A stretch of 64,000 nt of DNA, from contig NZ_QJVC01000014.1 of assembly GCF_003219795.1 (NCBI RefSeq), positions 19,661 through 83,660 of the forward strand, read 5' to 3'. Shown here one piece after another: positions 49,324 through 60,317 of the stretch; positions within the stretch are counted from its first letter, which is position 1; every line of letters starts with the position of its first letter. Both the position numbers and the translations under genes were made by a program. This DNA is from Arthrobacter psychrolactophilus (GTDB lineage Bacteria > Actinomycetota > Actinomycetes > Actinomycetales > Micrococcaceae). The notes under the pieces were generated by a model that saw nothing but the letters and a program-made list of their open reading frames with translations, had not been told where the DNA came from and did no database searches.

Positions 49324-50679
49324 TTAACCCGTACTCAGGCGTTGGGCAATGAGATGTACGACGGCGTCCGCCACCTCTCGCTTGCTGCCACCGGACTGCA
49401 CGGGGCTGGCACCGTCAAGGGAGAGAATCTCTACCTGGTTAGTGTCTTGACCAAAGACCCGCTCAGCACCAGAATCCCCCGGGCCGACCTCGTTGACAAC
49501 TAAAAGGTCGCACCCTTTACGGCGCAGTTTTTGCTCAGCATAGCTGCGGGCGTCGCCCTGGTCATCACCGGTTTCGGCTGCGAAGCCAACAATCAATTGC
49601 TGTTGATTTTGTGCCGCACGATGCGCCACCACCTCAAGCAAAATATCGGGGTTCCGCACGAGTGTGATGACGGGATCATCGACGTTGTCGCGCTTTTTGA
49701 TTTTGCCTGAGGAAATACTCGCCGGCCGGAAGTCGGCCACCGCAGCGGCCATGATGACGACGTCGGCCGTTGCCGCAGCGGCCAAGGTCGCCGAACGCAG
49801 CTCTAATGCCGTTTCAATCCGCTGGATGGTGGCGCCAGCCGGAGCCGGAACCTCCATGGGGGCGTGGATCAAGGTGACGCTCGCTCCGGCGGCCAGGGCT
49901 GCCTCGGCGAGGGCCACGCCTTGCTTACCCGAGGACTTGTTGCCGAGATAACGCACGGGATCCAGTGGTTCCCGCGTGCCACCTGCGGTGATCAAGACCC
50001 GAACCCCAGCCAGGGCGCCGGTGGCGGGGGCACCCGTTGCGGGAGCCTCCGCAGCGGGGGCTTCCGGAGCAGCGGCTGCCGGGGACTCGACGTCGTCCGT
50101 CACCGGCACGGTGGCACTGGGAACAGGGACGCTCGGAGCAGAATCGCCAGAGAACAAGGCCATGGCGGCCGCAAAAATGGCCTCCGGTTCGGGGAGCCGA
50201 CCGGGGCCGGTATCCGGGCCAGTCAACCTGCCCACCGCGGGATCCAACACCTGGACGCCGCGGGACCGCAGGGTTGCCACATTGGCGACAGTCGAGGCGT
50301 GCTGCCACATTTCGGTGTGCATCGCCGGGGCAAAGAGCACCGGGCCGCGAGCCATCAACAAGGTGGTGGTCAAAAGATCATTGGCGTGGCCGCCGGCAGC
50401 CTTGGCCAGAAGGTCAGCGGTTGCCGGGGCCACCACGATCAGATCCGCCTCGTGGCCGATCCGCACGTGATTAACCTGATCCACGGCGTCGAAAACATCG
50501 TTCGTCACGGGCCGTCCGCTCAGGGCCTCCCACGTCGCCACGCCCACAAACTTCGTGGAGGCGTCGGTGGGTATGACTGTGACCTGATGGCCGGCCTCGG
50601 TGAAGAGGCGCAGCAGCAGGGCGGACTTGTAGGCGGCGATACCGCCGCCTACTCCCAAGACAATGTTCAAATTAGACAC
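49324..50679 (-). CDS. coaBC: Bifunctional phosphopantothenoylcysteine decarboxylase/synthetase
   Basis: A 451-residue coenzyme A enzyme joining CoaC (N-terminal FMN decarboxylase) and CoaB (C-terminal ligase). CoaC shows VLGVGGGIAAYKSALL, the catalytic His in NHVRIGHEAD and FAPAMHTEMW. CoaB shows VLITAGGTREPLDPVRYLGNKSSGKQG and KIKKRDNVDDP. The linker (about residues 172-225) is an unusually long Ala/Pro/Glu-rich stretch with repeated EAPA and TGAP units. I chose GTG 50679 (VSNLNIVLG), 22 bases after the rpoZ stop; it lacks a good ribosome-binding site, so coupling to rpoZ is likely. Confidence 0.94.
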   Translation of the reverse strand: MSNLNIVLGVGGGIAAYKSALLLRLFTEAGHQVTVIPTDASTKFVGVATWEALSGRPVTNDVFDAVDQVNHVRIGHEADLIVVAPATADLLAKAAGGHANDLLTTTLLMARGPVLFAPAMHTEMWQHASTVANVATLRSRGVQVLDPAVGRLTGPDTGPGRLPEPEAIFAAAMALFSGDSAPSVPVPSATVPVTDDVESPAAAAPEAPAAEAPATGAPATGALAGVRVLITAGGTREPLDPVRYLGNKSSGKQGVALAEAALAAGASVTLIHAPMEVPAPAGATIQRIETALELRSATLAAAATADVVIMAAAVADFRPASISSGKIKKRDNVDDPVITLVRNPDILLEVVAHRAAQNQQQLIVGFAAETGDDQGDARSYAEQKLRRKGCDLLVVNEVGPGDSGAERVFGQDTNQVEILSLDGASPVQSGGSKREVADAVVHLIAQRLSTG

Positions 50680-50701
50680 CGTGAATGTGTTCGAACTGCA
50701 G

Positions 50702-50959
50702 TTACGCGGTCTCGATAGGCGTGGAAACCAGCAGGCCCTCGTCGATTTCACGGTAAGCGATCGAGAGTGACTTCTCGTTCAGCTTGGTGTCGACCAACGG
50801 GCCAACATACTCGAACAGGCCCTCGTGGAGCTGCGCGTAGTAGGCGTTGATCTGGCGTGCGCGCTTGGCACCGAAGATGACCAGTCCGTACTTCGAATCG
50901 GCAGCTTCAAGCAGCGAATCGATGGGGGGATTGATGATGCCCTGAGGTTGTGTAGTCAA
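50702..50959 (-). CDS. rpoZ: RNA polymerase omega subunit
   Basis: An 85-residue subunit that helps fold and hold the beta-prime subunit. The core segment [35 protein letters not shown] is diagnostic of the actinobacterial form, including its long acidic C-terminal tail ([17 protein letters not shown]). The start is TTG 50959 with GGAG seven bases upstream; translating from an upstream in-frame codon would run into the gmk tail. The gmk-rpoZ-coaBC order is strongly conserved. Confidence 0.95.
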   Translation of the reverse strand: MTTQPQGIINPPIDSLLEAADSKYGLVIFGAKRARQINAYYAQLHEGLFEYVGPLVDTKLNEKSLSIAYREIDEGLLVSTPIETA

Positions 50960-51026
50960 TGTACTTCTCCAAAAAATCGAAAGGGTGTCTTGCAAATCAG
51001 CGCAGTTAAAAAGGCGAACTGTCCGA

Positions 51027-51641
51027 CTAAACAATGTGATGAGGTGTGAGCCCCATCAGGTCAACCAGCGCGGCTGCAGCACGGCTGACATCGTCGTTGA
51101 CGATGATGTAATCAAATTCCGGCGCGGCAGCAATTTCCAGTTTAGCGGTTTCTAGCCGCCGGTGCTGTTCTTCTGCCGATTCTGTGCCGCGGCCCACCAA
51201 ACGGCGGACCAATTCGTCCCAGCTCGGCGGTGCCAGGAACACGAAATCTGCCTCCGGCATGGCTTCCTTGACCTGGCGTGCGCCCTGCAGATCAATCTCC
51301 AGAAGCACGGACTTACCCTGGGCAACGGCCGCGTTGACGGTGCTGCGCAGGGTGCCGTAGCGGTTGATGCCGTGCACGACGGCCCACTCCAGGAATTCAC
51401 CCTCGGCTACGAGGGAATCGAATTCGTCCGCGCTCTTGAAAAAGTAGTGGACGCCTTCCTGCTCTCCCGGGCGAGCCTGGCGTGTTGTTGCCGAGACCGA
51501 CAGCCACACATCGGGGTAGTTGTCCCGAATAAAGGTTGAGACGGTGCCCTTACCGACGGCGGTGGGACCAGCAAGAACTGTCACCCCACTCAACGCTTTG
51601 GTGCGCTTGACGCTTTCCTTGGGTACGTCAACGGCACTCAT
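51027..51641 (-). CDS. gmk: Guanylate kinase
   Basis: A 204-residue enzyme phosphorylating GMP and dGMP to the diphosphates. The P-loop GPTAVGKGT is at residues 25-33, followed by the GMP-binding [19 protein letters not shown] and the [16 protein letters not shown] segment. It overlaps the mihF stop by four bases, so mihF and gmk are translationally coupled. It sits between the pyrimidine genes and rpoZ and links purine nucleotide supply to the array. Confidence 0.96.
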   Translation of the reverse strand: MSAVDVPKESVKRTKALSGVTVLAGPTAVGKGTVSTFIRDNYPDVWLSVSATTRQARPGEQEGVHYFFKSADEFDSLVAEGEFLEWAVVHGINRYGTLRSTVNAAVAQGKSVLLEIDLQGARQVKEAMPEADFVFLAPPSWDELVRRLVGRGTESAEEQHRRLETAKLEIAAAPEFDYIIVNDDVSRAAAALVDLMGLTPHHIV

Positions 51642-51958
51642 GAGTGCTCCCCGAGGTAGTCCACCAAGGCTCGGCGCTGGTGCACGCCTAAGCCACGCAC
51701 CCTGCGGGTTGGGGCAATCCCCAGCTCGCTCATGATCACAGTTGCACGTACCTTTCCAATGCCCGGAAGGGCTTCCAATAATTCACACACTTTAAGTCTG
51801 TCTAGGGCAGCCTCGTGGGGTGCCGCATCGAGTACGGCGGTAACACTCAACTGCCCGGTTTTCAAATCCTGCTTAGCCCGAGAACGGATAGCCCTGGCTG
51901 CAAGAGCCTGAAGGAGTGCCTCCGCGCGTTCCTGATCGGATAACTGCGGCAATTTCAC
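51638..51958 (-). CDS. mihF: Actinobacterial integration host factor (mIHF)
   Basis: A 106-residue nucleoid-associated protein, unrelated to the HU/IHF fold. It has an N-terminal basic helix ([24 protein letters not shown]) and a helix-two-turns-helix DNA-binding region ([25 protein letters not shown]). It bends DNA without sequence specificity and is essential in mycobacteria. GTG 51958 has AGGGGG eight bases upstream; a 5' extension to 51976 is less likely. It overlaps gmk. The gap to pyrF carries a striking hairpin. Confidence 0.94.
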   Translation of the reverse strand: MKLPQLSDQERAEALLQALAARAIRSRAKQDLKTGQLSVTAVLDAAPHEAALDRLKVCELLEALPGIGKVRATVIMSELGIAPTRRVRGLGVHQRRALVDYLGEHS

Positions 51959-51982
51959 TAAAAAGCCCCCTGGCAATGACTA

Positions 51983-52036
51983 TCCCCGGCGCGGGATTCG
52001 AACACAGTAATCCTTCGAACTTATCCGCACCGGGGA
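51983..52036 (-). other. tRNA-like hairpin between pyrF and mihF
   Basis: On the reverse strand TCCCCGG (52036-52030) pairs with CCGGGGA (51989-51983), and the stem continues through GCGGAT/ATCCCGC with one bulge. The 3' side reads TTCGAATCCCGC-GCCGGGG-A, which is exactly a T-loop, T-stem half, acceptor half and discriminator base. But there is no D-arm, anticodon arm or matching T-stem 5' half, and the total is only 54 bases. It is not a tRNA gene; it may be a processing signal, an attenuator or a tRNA-derived remnant. Confidence 0.5.
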
Positions 52037-52085
52037 AGCAAATCAATGTCGCCAAATAATGACTCGAGTGCTATGGCACTTTTCT

Positions 52086-52952
52086 TTACAGGCCTTGCAG
52101 GGTCTCCACGGTCGCCGCACGCAAGGCGGCAACGCTCGGACCTGCGGCAAGAATGCCTCGGCTCGAGGTTGCCAAGACGGCCGGGTAGGCCGCGCCAAAG
52201 CTGGCCCGCATATCGGCACCCGTGGCACCCTGAGCACCCAAACCGGGAGCCAGGAGCGGTCCGTGAACCGTTGCCAGGTCAATGCCCAGATCCGTCAGCG
52301 CACTGCCAACCGTGGCACCCACGACCAGGCCCACCGAGCCGAGAGCCTGCGCGCTATAGCGCTGGTTCTCGGCTGCGGCAGCCTGCACAATGCGTTTGGC
52401 CACGGATTCGGCGCCACCGACATGCTGCACCGAGGCACCTTCAGGGTTGGACGTCAACGCCAGGACAAAGACGCCTCGGCCATTGCTGGCAGCCAGGTCT
52501 AGGGCCGGACGCAGCGACTCAAAGCCCAGGTACGGGCTCAAGGTCACCGAATCGGCGGCCAGGGATGAACCATCGCGCAGCCACGCATCAGCGTAACCGG
52601 CCATGGTGGAGCCAATGTCTCCGCGTTTAGCGTCGGCAATCGTCAAAACCTCGGTCTGCGCGGCTGCGGCGAGGAGTTCCTCAAGCACAGCCAAACCTGC
52701 CGAGCCGTGACGCTCATACAGCGCCACCTGCGGCTTGATAGCTGCCGCGAGGGGCTCAACGGCTTCCAAGACGGTCAGCGAAAAGCTCCGCAGACCCTCG
52801 ATGGAATCGTCCAATCCCCAGGCTGCCAAAAGCTGCGGGTGCGGGTCGATGCCAACACACAGGGGGCCCCGGGCGAGCATCGCCGCGGCGAGCCGCGCAC
52901 CAAAAGGTGCGCGGCCGCCGTCGTGCTTCACCGGCGTGTTCTGGCTAGGCAT
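52086..52952 (-). CDS. pyrF: Orotidine 5'-phosphate decarboxylase (type 2)
   Basis: A 288-residue enzyme for the last step of UMP synthesis. The active-site signature is [11 protein letters not shown] (Asp-Lys-Asp catalytic array, about residues 95-105), preceded by [12 protein letters not shown] and followed by [11 protein letters not shown]. The longer type 2 form is typical of actinobacteria. ATG 52952 overlaps the carB stop by eight bases (ATGCCTAG), so it is coupled to carB; the frame stays open upstream inside carB but those residues are not family-like. It is the last pyrimidine gene of the array. Confidence 0.95.
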   Translation of the reverse strand: MPSQNTPVKHDGGRAPFGARLAAAMLARGPLCVGIDPHPQLLAAWGLDDSIEGLRSFSLTVLEAVEPLAAAIKPQVALYERHGSAGLAVLEELLAAAAQTEVLTIADAKRGDIGSTMAGYADAWLRDGSSLAADSVTLSPYLGFESLRPALDLAASNGRGVFVLALTSNPEGASVQHVGGAESVAKRIVQAAAAENQRYSAQALGSVGLVVGATVGSALTDLGIDLATVHGPLLAPGLGAQGATGADMRASFGAAYPAVLATSSRGILAAGPSVAALRAATVETLQGL

Positions 52953-55900
52953 TCTGCTCGGCCAAACCTGCGGCAAGAACCTTTGCGTGTTCCTGCAGGC
53001 TCGTGACATCCCATTCGTAGGTGCGCAGCGCCTCCATGGCCTGGACGGCCACGTTGAACTCGGCGACCGTGGTGATGCAGGGCTTGCCGGTGGAGACGGC
53101 AGCAGCGCGGATTTCGTAGCCGTCGCCGCGAGCCTCGCCACCTGAAGGGGTGTTGAAGATCATGGCGATCTCACCGTTGTTGATCAAATCAACGATGGTG
53201 CCCTCACCGGTTTCGGAGACGCCCTCACCGATCTTGCGAACGATCGTGGACTCGATGCCGTTGCGGCGCAGCACATCGGCCGTACCGCCCGTGGAGACGA
53301 TTTCGTAGCCGAGGTCGGAGAGGCGCTTGACAGCCATGATGATGGAGCGCTTATCGCGGTTAGCCACCGAGACAAAGATCTTGCCTTCGATCGGCAGGGC
53401 GTTGTTGGCGCCAGTCTGGCTCTTGGCGAAGGCCGTGTCGAAGTGCTTGTCAATGCCCATGACTTCACCCGTGGAGCGCATTTCCGGGCCCAGCAGGGAG
53501 TCAACAACGTGACCCTCGACCGTGCGGAAACGTGCGAACGGCATGACGGCTTCCTTGACGGCGACAGGAGCGCTGTCAGGCAGGGTTCCGCCGTCGCCAA
53601 CCTCGGGCAGGATGTGGTGCACGCTGCGCAGGTGGGCGATGGAGACACCCACACCGATCAGCGCAGCAGCCTTGGCCATCTGCACACCCGTTGCCTTGGA
53701 GACGAACGGCACGGTGCGTGAGGCGCGCGGGTTTGCTTCCAGCACGTACAGGATGTCGGCAGCCAGGGCGAACTGGATGTTGATCAAGCCACGGACGCCG
53801 ACGCCTTCAGCAATGGCGCGGGTGGCCTTGCGAACACGCTCTTGTACGTCCTTGCCCAAGGTAATGGGAGGAAGCACACACGCGGAGTCACCGGAGTGAA
53901 TACCGGCCTCTTCGATGTGCTCCATGATGCCACCGAGGTACATATCGGTGCCGTCGAAGAGTGCATCGACATCGATCTCGATGGCGTCTTCCAGGAAGCG
54001 GTCAATCAGGACCGGGTGCGCCTCGGTGATTTCCGTGGCGTTCTTGATGTAACGGGAGAGGTTGGCCTCGTCGTACACGATCTCCATGCCGCGGCCGCCC
54101 AGAACGTAGGACGGACGGACCAGGACGGGGTAGCCAATTTCGTCGGCGATCTTCTTCGCGTCGTTGAAGGAGACGGCCGTGCCGTTCTTCGGCGCGATGA
54201 GGCCGGCGTTGTCCAGCACACGCGAGAACATGCCGCGGTGCTCGGCCAGGTCGATGGCTTCCGGGGAGGTGCCCAAGATGGGGACACCGGCGTCGGCCAG
54301 TTCCTGTGCCAGCTTCAGCGGGGTCTGACCACCGAGCTGGACGAAGACGCCCAGGACGCCGCCGGTGCGCTCTTCGGCTGCGATGATCTCGAGGACATCC
54401 TCAAGGGTCAGCGGTTCGAAGTACAGACGCGTGGAGATGTCGTAGTCGGTGGAGACGGTTTCCGGGTTGCAGTTGACCATGACGGTCTCGTAGCCGGCCT
54501 TGCGCAGTGCCATGGAGGCGTGCACACAGGAGTAGTCGAATTCGATACCCTGACCGATACGGTTCGGGCCCGAGCCCAGGATGATGACGGACGGCTTTTC
54601 GTGCAGCGCAATCTCGTCTTCCTCGTCGTAGGAGGAGTAGTGGTATGGGGTGTACGCGTTGAACTCGGCCGCACAGGTGTCAACCGTCTTGTAGACCGGA
54701 CGGATGTTCAGTGCCTGGCGGACACCGCGGACAACAGCCTCGGAGTTGTTCGTCAAGGCACCGATCTGAGCGTCGGAGAAGCCGTGGCGCTTGGCCAGCT
54801 TGAGCATCTCCGGGGTCAGGGCGGTGGACTGGCGGATGGTGGCCGAGACCTCGTTGAGGAGCACGAGCTGATCCAGGTACCAGGGGTCAATGCCCGTGGC
54901 TGCGTAGAGTTCCTCGACGGTGCCGCCGCCGAGCAGGGCGCGCTGCACCTGGGCGAGGCGATCGGTCGTGGGGCGCTTGGCGGCCTCGATCAGATCGGGC
55001 ACATCTAGGGCGTTGACCGAGGAGAAGTCCAGGCTGGCGCCCTTCTGCTCCAAGGAACGAAGAGCCTTCTGCAGGGCCTCGGTGAAGTTACGGCCGATGG
55101 CCATGGCCTCGCCGACGCTCTTCATGGTGGTGGTCAGCGTGGGATCGGCTGCCGGGAACTTCTCGAAGGCAAAGCGGGGAACCTTGACAACCACGTAGTC
55201 CAGAGCGGGTTCGAAGGAGGCCGGGGTCTTCTGGGTGATATCGTTCGGGATCTCATCGAGCGTGTAGCCCAACGAGAGCTTCGTGGCGATCTTGGCGATG
55301 GCGAATCCGGTGGCCTTGGACGCCAGTGCCGAGGAGCGTGACACGCGCGGGTTCATTTCAATGACGACGACGCGGCCGGTGTCAGGCTCGATAGCGAACT
55401 GGATGTTGCAACCACCGGTATCAACGCCAACCTCGCGGATGACGGCGATGGAGATGTCGCGCAGGTTCTGGTATTCGCGGTCCGTCAGCGTCATGGCAGG
55501 GGCCACGGTGATGGAGTCACCCGTGTGAACGCCCACCGGGTCAAAGTTTTCGATGGAGCAGACAACAACGACATTGTCGTTCTTATCGCGCATCATCTCG
55601 AGCTCGTATTCCTTCCAGCCCAGGATGCTTTCTTCCAGCAATACCTCGGTGGTGGGGCTGTACTGCAGGCCCTGGCCCACAATGCGCTTGAGGTCTTCAG
55701 GGTTGTAGGCCAGGCCGGAGCCCAGGCCACCCATGGTGAAGGACGGGCGCACAACCATGGGGTAACCCAGGTCTTCAGCGGCGGTGAAGGCCTCGTCGAG
55801 GGTGTGGATGATGTGGCTGCGGGCCGATTCGGCGCCGCAGCGCTCAACGACGCCCTTGAACTTTTCACGGTCTTCACCGAGCTCGATGGCCGCGATGTTG

Positions 55901-56253
55901 GCACCGATCAGCTCGACGTTGTACTTGGCGAGAACACCGTTCTTGTCCAGCGCGATGGCCGTATTCAACGCGGTCTGGCCACCGAGGGTGGGCAGAACGG
56001 CGTCGGGGCGCTCCTTGGCGATGATCTTCTCAACCACCTCGGGGGTGATCGGCTCTACGTAGGTAGCGTCGGCGAACTCGGGGTCGGTCATGATGGTGGC
56101 CGGGTTGGAGTTCACGAGGATAACCCGCAGGCCCTCCTCCTTCAAGACACGCAGTGCCTGAGTACCGGAGTAGTCAAACTCGGCGGCCTGACCGATAACG
56201 ATCGGCCCGGAGCCAATAACCAGAACTGATTTAAGATCTTCCCTCTTTGGCAT
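52945..56253 (-). CDS. carB: Carbamoyl-phosphate synthase, large subunit
   Basis: A 1102-residue subunit that makes carbamoyl phosphate from bicarbonate, ammonia and two ATP. Two homologous ATP-grasp halves are visible: [21 protein letters not shown] opens the first, and [20 protein letters not shown] the second (from about residue 556). The allosteric MGS-like domain is at the C-terminus (from about 950). Length is normal. Its ATG shares one base with the carA stop and its end overlaps pyrF, all in the coupled pyr array. Carbamoyl phosphate feeds both pyrB and arginine synthesis. Confidence 0.97.
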   Translation of the reverse strand: MPKREDLKSVLVIGSGPIVIGQAAEFDYSGTQALRVLKEEGLRVILVNSNPATIMTDPEFADATYVEPITPEVVEKIIAKERPDAVLPTLGGQTALNTAIALDKNGVLAKYNVELIGANIAAIELGEDREKFKGVVERCGAESARSHIIHTLDEAFTAAEDLGYPMVVRPSFTMGGLGSGLAYNPEDLKRIVGQGLQYSPTTEVLLEESILGWKEYELEMMRDKNDNVVVVCSIENFDPVGVHTGDSITVAPAMTLTDREYQNLRDISIAVIREVGVDTGGCNIQFAIEPDTGRVVVIEMNPRVSRSSALASKATGFAIAKIATKLSLGYTLDEIPNDITQKTPASFEPALDYVVVKVPRFAFEKFPAADPTLTTTMKSVGEAMAIGRNFTEALQKALRSLEQKGASLDFSSVNALDVPDLIEAAKRPTTDRLAQVQRALLGGGTVEELYAATGIDPWYLDQLVLLNEVSATIRQSTALTPEMLKLAKRHGFSDAQIGALTNNSEAVVRGVRQALNIRPVYKTVDTCAAEFNAYTPYHYSSYDEEDEIALHEKPSVIILGSGPNRIGQGIEFDYSCVHASMALRKAGYETVMVNCNPETVSTDYDISTRLYFEPLTLEDVLEIIAAEERTGGVLGVFVQLGGQTPLKLAQELADAGVPILGTSPEAIDLAEHRGMFSRVLDNAGLIAPKNGTAVSFNDAKKIADEIGYPVLVRPSYVLGGRGMEIVYDEANLSRYIKNATEITEAHPVLIDRFLEDAIEIDVDALFDGTDMYLGGIMEHIEEAGIHSGDSACVLPPITLGKDVQERVRKATRAIAEGVGVRGLINIQFALAADILYVLEANPRASRTVPFVSKATGVQMAKAAALIGVGVSIAHLRSVHHILPEVGDGGTLPDSAPVAVKEAVMPFARFRTVEGHVVDSLLGPEMRSTGEVMGIDKHFDTAFAKSQTGANNALPIEGKIFVSVANRDKRSIIMAVKRLSDLGYEIVSTGGTADVLRRNGIESTIVRKIGEGVSETGEGTIVDLINNGEIAMIFNTPSGGEARGDGYEIRAAAVSTGKPCITTVAEFNVAVQAMEALRTYEWDVTSLQEHAKVLAAGLAEQNA

Positions 56254-57434
56254 TACTTGTCTTCCTGGCTCTGTGCGGTCTTGCGGGTGGTCATAAGGTC
56301 GATGAACCTGTCGAACAGGTAGGCGGCGTCGTGCGGGCCGGCCGCGGCTTCAGGGTGGTACTGCACCGAGAAGGCCGGGATGTCCAGGCAGGAGAGCCCT
56401 TCAACAACCTGATCGTTGAGGCTGATGTGGCTGACCTCGACGCGGCCAAAGCGCTCCTCCGGGGCCTGTGTGGGCCCGTCCAGAGGTGCGTCAACGGCGA
56501 AGCCGTGGTTCTGGCTGGTGATTTCAACCTTGCCGGTGCTGCGGTCCATGACGGGCTGGTTGATGCCGCGGTGACCGTAACGCAGCTTGTAGGTGCCAAA
56601 GCCCAGGGCGCGGCCCAGGATCTGGTTACCGAAGCAGATACCGAAGTACGGCACGTTGGCGTCAAGGAAGCTGCGCACAAAGGCAACCTGGCGATCGGCC
56701 GTGGCCGGGTCGCCCGGGCCGTTGGAGATGAAGACGCCGTCGGGGTTCAGGGCCGAGGCTTCCTCAAAAGTGGTAGCGGCGGGCAGGACGTGCACGCGCA
56801 CGCCGCGCTCAGCGAAGCGGGTCGGCGTCATGGCCTTGATACCCAGATCGAGGGCGGCGATGGTGAACAGCGGCTCACCCTCCCAGCCGTGAGCGGAAGG
56901 CTCAACGATGTAGGCCTCGTCGACGCTGACCTCGTCGGCCAGGCGCAAGCCAGCCATGGACGGCTGAGCCAGAACCTCGGCGAGCAGCTCGGCCTCCGGG
57001 CGGGCAGCCTCGGCACCGGAGAAGATACCGGCCTTCATGGCGCCACGTTCGCGCAGGTGGCGAGTGATGGCGCGGGTGTCAACACCCTGGATGCCAACGA
57101 TACCCTGCTTGCTGAGTTCGTCGTCGAGGGTGCCTTCACTGCGCCAGTTGGAGGGGCGGCGTGCAGCGTCGCGAACAATGTAACCGGCGGCCCAGATCCG
57201 AGTGGATTCGTTGTCAGCCTGGTTCACACCGGTGTTACCGATGTGGGGTGCCGTCTGAACAATCAGCTGGCGGGCGTACGAAGGATCCGTAAGGGTTTCC
57301 TGGTAGCCGGTCATGCCGGTGGTGAAGACCGCCTCGCCCAGAGCAGAGCCCTGAGCTCCGTAGCTGGTGCCACGGAAAGTGCGGCCGTCTTCCAAGACCA
57401 AAAGTGCCTGTGCAGGCATAGTTGCATCACTCAT
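56253..57434 (-). CDS. carA: Carbamoyl-phosphate synthase, small subunit
   Basis: A 393-residue glutamine amidotransferase subunit supplying ammonia to CarB. The N-terminal small-chain domain has [15 protein letters not shown] and [15 protein letters not shown]. The class I amidotransferase domain has the catalytic Cys in [17 protein letters not shown] (about residue 268) and the HPEA histidine pair in [14 protein letters not shown] chose ATG 57434, just after the stop of the PH-like gene; a TTG two codons earlier overlaps that stop and could also be used. Third-to-last gene of the pyr array. Confidence 0.96.
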   Translation of the reverse strand: MSDATMPAQALLVLEDGRTFRGTSYGAQGSALGEAVFTTGMTGYQETLTDPSYARQLIVQTAPHIGNTGVNQADNESTRIWAAGYIVRDAARRPSNWRSEGTLDDELSKQGIVGIQGVDTRAITRHLRERGAMKAGIFSGAEAARPEAELLAEVLAQPSMAGLRLADEVSVDEAYIVEPSAHGWEGEPLFTIAALDLGIKAMTPTRFAERGVRVHVLPAATTFEEASALNPDGVFISNGPGDPATADRQVAFVRSFLDANVPYFGICFGNQILGRALGFGTYKLRYGHRGINQPVMDRSTGKVEITSQNHGFAVDAPLDGPTQAPEERFGRVEVSHISLNDQVVEGLSCLDIPAFSVQYHPEAAAGPHDAAYLFDRFIDLMTTRKTAQSQEDK

Positions 57435-57436
57435 TC

Positions 57437-57961
57437 TCAATTGTTCTTTCCGTTACTGTCTAATTCGCTGTCATTGGGCAGCAATGCCTGCAATGCTTCA
57501 ATCAATGGGCGCTTGGCGCCTGCTTCGGTGGTGCGGAATCCGGTGTCTACCTCTGTGTCATCAAGATTCCAGCTGATCACAACCAGCCCATCTCGTTCTA
57601 CAAATTTACCGGCCATTCCCGCTTGTGTATCCACTTGGGTCAGTGCGTGTTGGGCGATGAAGATATCCTGGGCACCTTTTCGCTCGATCACGACTCCTCC
57701 GGCATGGACGTGAACCACACCCGGAGTGCGGATCCCGAGGTTGTGAACGGCGACCCGATCGAGCCAGTCGCCGGTGGTTGTCGTGACGACATACTGGCCC
57801 GGGACGCTGATCAGCGGCGTGCCCAGCTCGGCAGGAGCCTCCGGCAGGGATGCCAGGCTCCTCTGCCGCTTGAGCTTGTTCCGCCATCCTTTGGCCATAA
57901 GGGCGAAGATGATCAGCATCGGCATCCCGGCCGAGATGGTGATCAAGATCTCTTTACTCAT
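57437..57961 (-). CDS. PH-like domain membrane protein of the pyr operon
   Basis: A 174-residue protein with one N-terminal transmembrane helix (about residues 6-23, ending in [12 protein letters not shown]), so the rest is probably cytoplasmic. Residues about 55-160 form a beta-rich PH-like domain ([47 protein letters not shown]). The family is conserved within actinobacterial pyrimidine operons, and its function is unknown to me. It overlaps pyrC by four bases and abuts carA, so it must be made with the pathway enzymes. It could anchor the enzymes at the membrane near quinone-linked PyrD; that is speculation. Confidence 0.8.
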   Translation of the reverse strand: MSKEILITISAGMPMLIIFALMAKGWRNKLKRQRSLASLPEAPAELGTPLISVPGQYVVTTTTGDWLDRVAVHNLGIRTPGVVHVHAGGVVIERKGAQDIFIAQHALTQVDTQAGMAGKFVERDGLVVISWNLDDTEVDTGFRTTEAGAKRPLIEALQALLPNDSELDSNGKNN

Positions 57962-59286
57962 GAGGCGGTTACTGCCCGGTAGGGGGTGTTGAGTGCGCCG
58001 TTGAGCACCGTGGGGTGTCCGTGGAAGAAGGTTGCAACAACCTTGCCCGGCAGTTCCATGCTGGCGAAGGGAGAGTTGCGGCCCTTCGTGGCCATGGCGG
58101 CAGGATCGACGTTCCAGCGAGCAGCGGCGTCAACCAGCACGATGTTGGCCGGCTCGCCCACCTCGAGGGGACGTCCCTGATCGGCGAGCTGGCCAATCTG
58201 TGCCGGAGCCGTGGAGGTGACCCGGGCAAAGTCGGCCCAGCTCATGAGGCCGGTTTCAATCATGGTTTCCTGCACCACGGATAGGGCCGTTTCCAGACCC
58301 GTCATGCCCATGGCGGCGGATGCCCATTCGCATTCCTTGGCTTCGCTCGGGTGCGGTGCATGATCGGTGCCGACAATATCGATCGTGCCATCGGCGAGGG
58401 CCGCGCGCAGGGCGTGGACGTCGGCGTCGGCACGCAGGGGCGGGTTGACCTTGTAGACGGGGTTGTAGCTGCGCACGAGTTCCTCGGTCAGCAACAGGTG
58501 GTGCGGGGTGACCTCGGCCGTGACGGAGATGCCGCGTTCTTTGGCCCAGCGGATAATTTCCACGGATCCTGCGGTCGAGACGTGGCAGACGTGCAGGCGT
58601 GAGCCAACGTGCTGCGCCAGCAACACGTCGCGGGCAATGATGGACTCCTCGGCGACGGCGGGCCAGCCGGCCAGACCGAGATCCGCAGAGACGATGCCCT
58701 CGTTCATCTGGGCACCCTCGGTGAGGCGGGGCTCCTGTGCGTGCTGTGCGATCACGCCGTCGAACGCCTTGACGTATTCCAGGGCGCGGCGCATCATGAC
58801 CGGATCGCTCACGCAGATGCCATCGTCGGAGAAGACACGGACTCGGGCACGGGAGTCAGCCATGGCGCCGAGTTCGGCGAGCTGCGTGCCAGCCAAACCT
58901 ACGGTGACGGCACCGACGGGGCGCACATCGACCCAGCCGGATTCACGACCCAGGCTGAAGACCTGCTCGACAACACCGGCGGTGTCGGCCACGGGTGAGC
59001 TATTAGCCATGGCGTGTACGGCCGTGAAGCCACCGAGGGCTGCGGCACGGGTGCCGGTCTCGACCGTCTCGGAGTCTTCGCGGCCGGGTTCGCGCAGGTG
59101 AGTGTGGAGGTCGACCATGCCGGGCAGGGCGATGAGGCCCGCGGCGTCAATAACGGTGGCATCGCCGATAACGTCGGCACCCAGATCGGTACCGACCGCG
59201 GCGATGATGCCGTCACGAATCAGAACATCAGCGGTGGTCTGGCCCAGCAGGGAGGCCGAGCGAATCAAGTAACTCACGGAAGTCAT
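57958..59286 (-). CDS. pyrC: Dihydroorotase
   Basis: A 442-residue amidohydrolase that cyclises carbamoyl aspartate to dihydroorotate. The metal motif is [10 protein letters not shown] (His-x-His, about residues 59-68), with [16 protein letters not shown] and the late Asp in [10 protein letters not shown]. The class I form is expected in actinobacteria. The metal-bridging lysine position is not clear: the equivalent of the bound Lys lies in the [11 protein letters not shown] stretch, as in other class I enzymes that use Asp instead. It overlaps pyrB and the PH-like gene by four bases each. Confidence 0.96.
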   Translation of the reverse strand: MTSVSYLIRSASLLGQTTADVLIRDGIIAAVGTDLGADVIGDATVIDAAGLIALPGMVDLHTHLREPGREDSETVETGTRAAALGGFTAVHAMANSSPVADTAGVVEQVFSLGRESGWVDVRPVGAVTVGLAGTQLAELGAMADSRARVRVFSDDGICVSDPVMMRRALEYVKAFDGVIAQHAQEPRLTEGAQMNEGIVSADLGLAGWPAVAEESIIARDVLLAQHVGSRLHVCHVSTAGSVEIIRWAKERGISVTAEVTPHHLLLTEELVRSYNPVYKVNPPLRADADVHALRAALADGTIDIVGTDHAPHPSEAKECEWASAAMGMTGLETALSVVQETMIETGLMSWADFARVTSTAPAQIGQLADQGRPLEVGEPANIVLVDAAARWNVDPAAMATKGRNSPFASMELPGKVVATFFHGHPTVLNGALNTPYRAVTAS

Positions 59287-60317
59287 GAAAAGTCCTTTAC
59301 TGACGGTACTGACGGAGCCACAACGGGCGGGAAGTTCGAGGGAGTTGCCGGTTCGCGCATATCCCCTGACAGGAGCAGGTACAGCGCGGCCATGCGGACG
59401 GAGACACCGTTACGCACCTGAGCCAACACGGTGGAACGGGGTGAATCGGCGGCTGCGGAGGAGATCTCCAGTCCGCGATTCATGGGGCCGGGGTGCATGA
59501 TGATGGTGTCTTTTTGCGCCAAGGCGTCCAACTTGGCCAGGCGGGCGTCGTCGAATCCCCAGCGACGAGCATATTCCCGCGTGGAGGGGAAGAAGGAGGC
59601 ATTCATGCGCTCTGCCTGAACGCGCAGCATCATGATGGCGTCAACCCCGGCTTCCAACGCGGCGTCGAGGTCATAGCTGATCTCACACGGCCAATGCTCG
59701 ACGCCGATGGGCAGCAGAGTGGGCGGCGCCACCAAGGTTACGTGGGCACCGAGGGTACGCAGCAACCAGACGTTGGAACGGGCCACGCGAGAGTGCAGCA
59801 CGTCTCCGGCGATGACGACGCGCATGCCCTTCAGGTCGGCGCCCACGGAGGCGGTGCCGCTGAGCTTGGCCCAGTGGGCGCGCATCGTGAAGGCGTCCAG
59901 AAGCGCCTGCGTGGGGTGCGCATGCGTGCCATCGCCGGCGTTGATGACGGCGGCATCGATCCAGCCAGAGTTGGCCAGTCGTGCAGGCGCTCCCGAGGCC
60001 CAGTGCCGAATGACGACGGCGTCGGCGCTCATGGCTTCGAGCGTCTGGGCCGTGTCTTTCAGGGACTCGCCCTTGGAGACCGAGGAACCCTTGGCGCTGA
60101 AGTTGATGACATCCGCCGAGAGGCGCTTGGCAGCGGCCTCGAAGGAGATGCGTGTGCGGGTGGAATCCTCAAAGAACAAGTTGACCACGGTGCGGCCGCG
60201 CAGGGCAGGGATCTTCTTGATCTCCCGCTCCCCCACGGCGGACATCTCCTGCGCGGTGTCTAGAATCTGGATCGCGTTGTTGTAGCTCAGGCTTTCGGTG
60301 TCAAGGAGGTGTCTCAT
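59283..60317 (-). CDS. pyrB: Aspartate carbamoyltransferase catalytic subunit
   Basis: A 344-residue enzyme joining carbamoyl phosphate and aspartate. The carbamoyl-phosphate site [13 protein letters not shown] is at about residues 49-61, the swinging loop [15 protein letters not shown] follows, and [11 protein letters not shown] is the conserved phosphate/aspartate motif. There is no regulatory-subunit gene (pyrI), so control is by PyrR. It overlaps pyrR by four bases at one end and pyrC by four at the other. Confidence 0.97.
   Translation of the reverse strand: MRHLLDTESLSYNNAIQILDTAQEMSAVGEREIKKIPALRGRTVVNLFFEDSTRTRISFEAAAKRLSADVINFSAKGSSVSKGESLKDTAQTLEAMSADAVVIRHWASGAPARLANSGWIDAAVINAGDGTHAHPTQALLDAFTMRAHWAKLSGTASVGADLKGMRVVIAGDVLHSRVARSNVWLLRTLGAHVTLVAPPTLLPIGVEHWPCEISYDLDAALEAGVDAIMMLRVQAERMNASFFPSTREYARRWGFDDARLAKLDALAQKDTIIMHPGPMNRGLEISSAAADSPRSTVLAQVRNGVSVRMAALYLLLSGDMREPATPSNFPPVVAPSVPSVKDFS

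Noticed and set aside
51983-52036. tRNA gene on the reverse strand
   Set aside because: Only a T-loop-like and acceptor-like part is present; there is no anticodon or D arm, and the T-stem does not pair. It is kept as a structured element instead.
53842-55008. 388-codon forward reading frame opposite carB
   Set aside because: Antisense of a highly conserved ATP-grasp enzyme; low-complexity Gly/Val/Asp composition with no family.
56247-57713. 488-codon forward reading frame opposite carA and the PH-like gene
   Set aside because: Antisense of carA and part of the PH-like gene; same GC-driven artefact and no domain.
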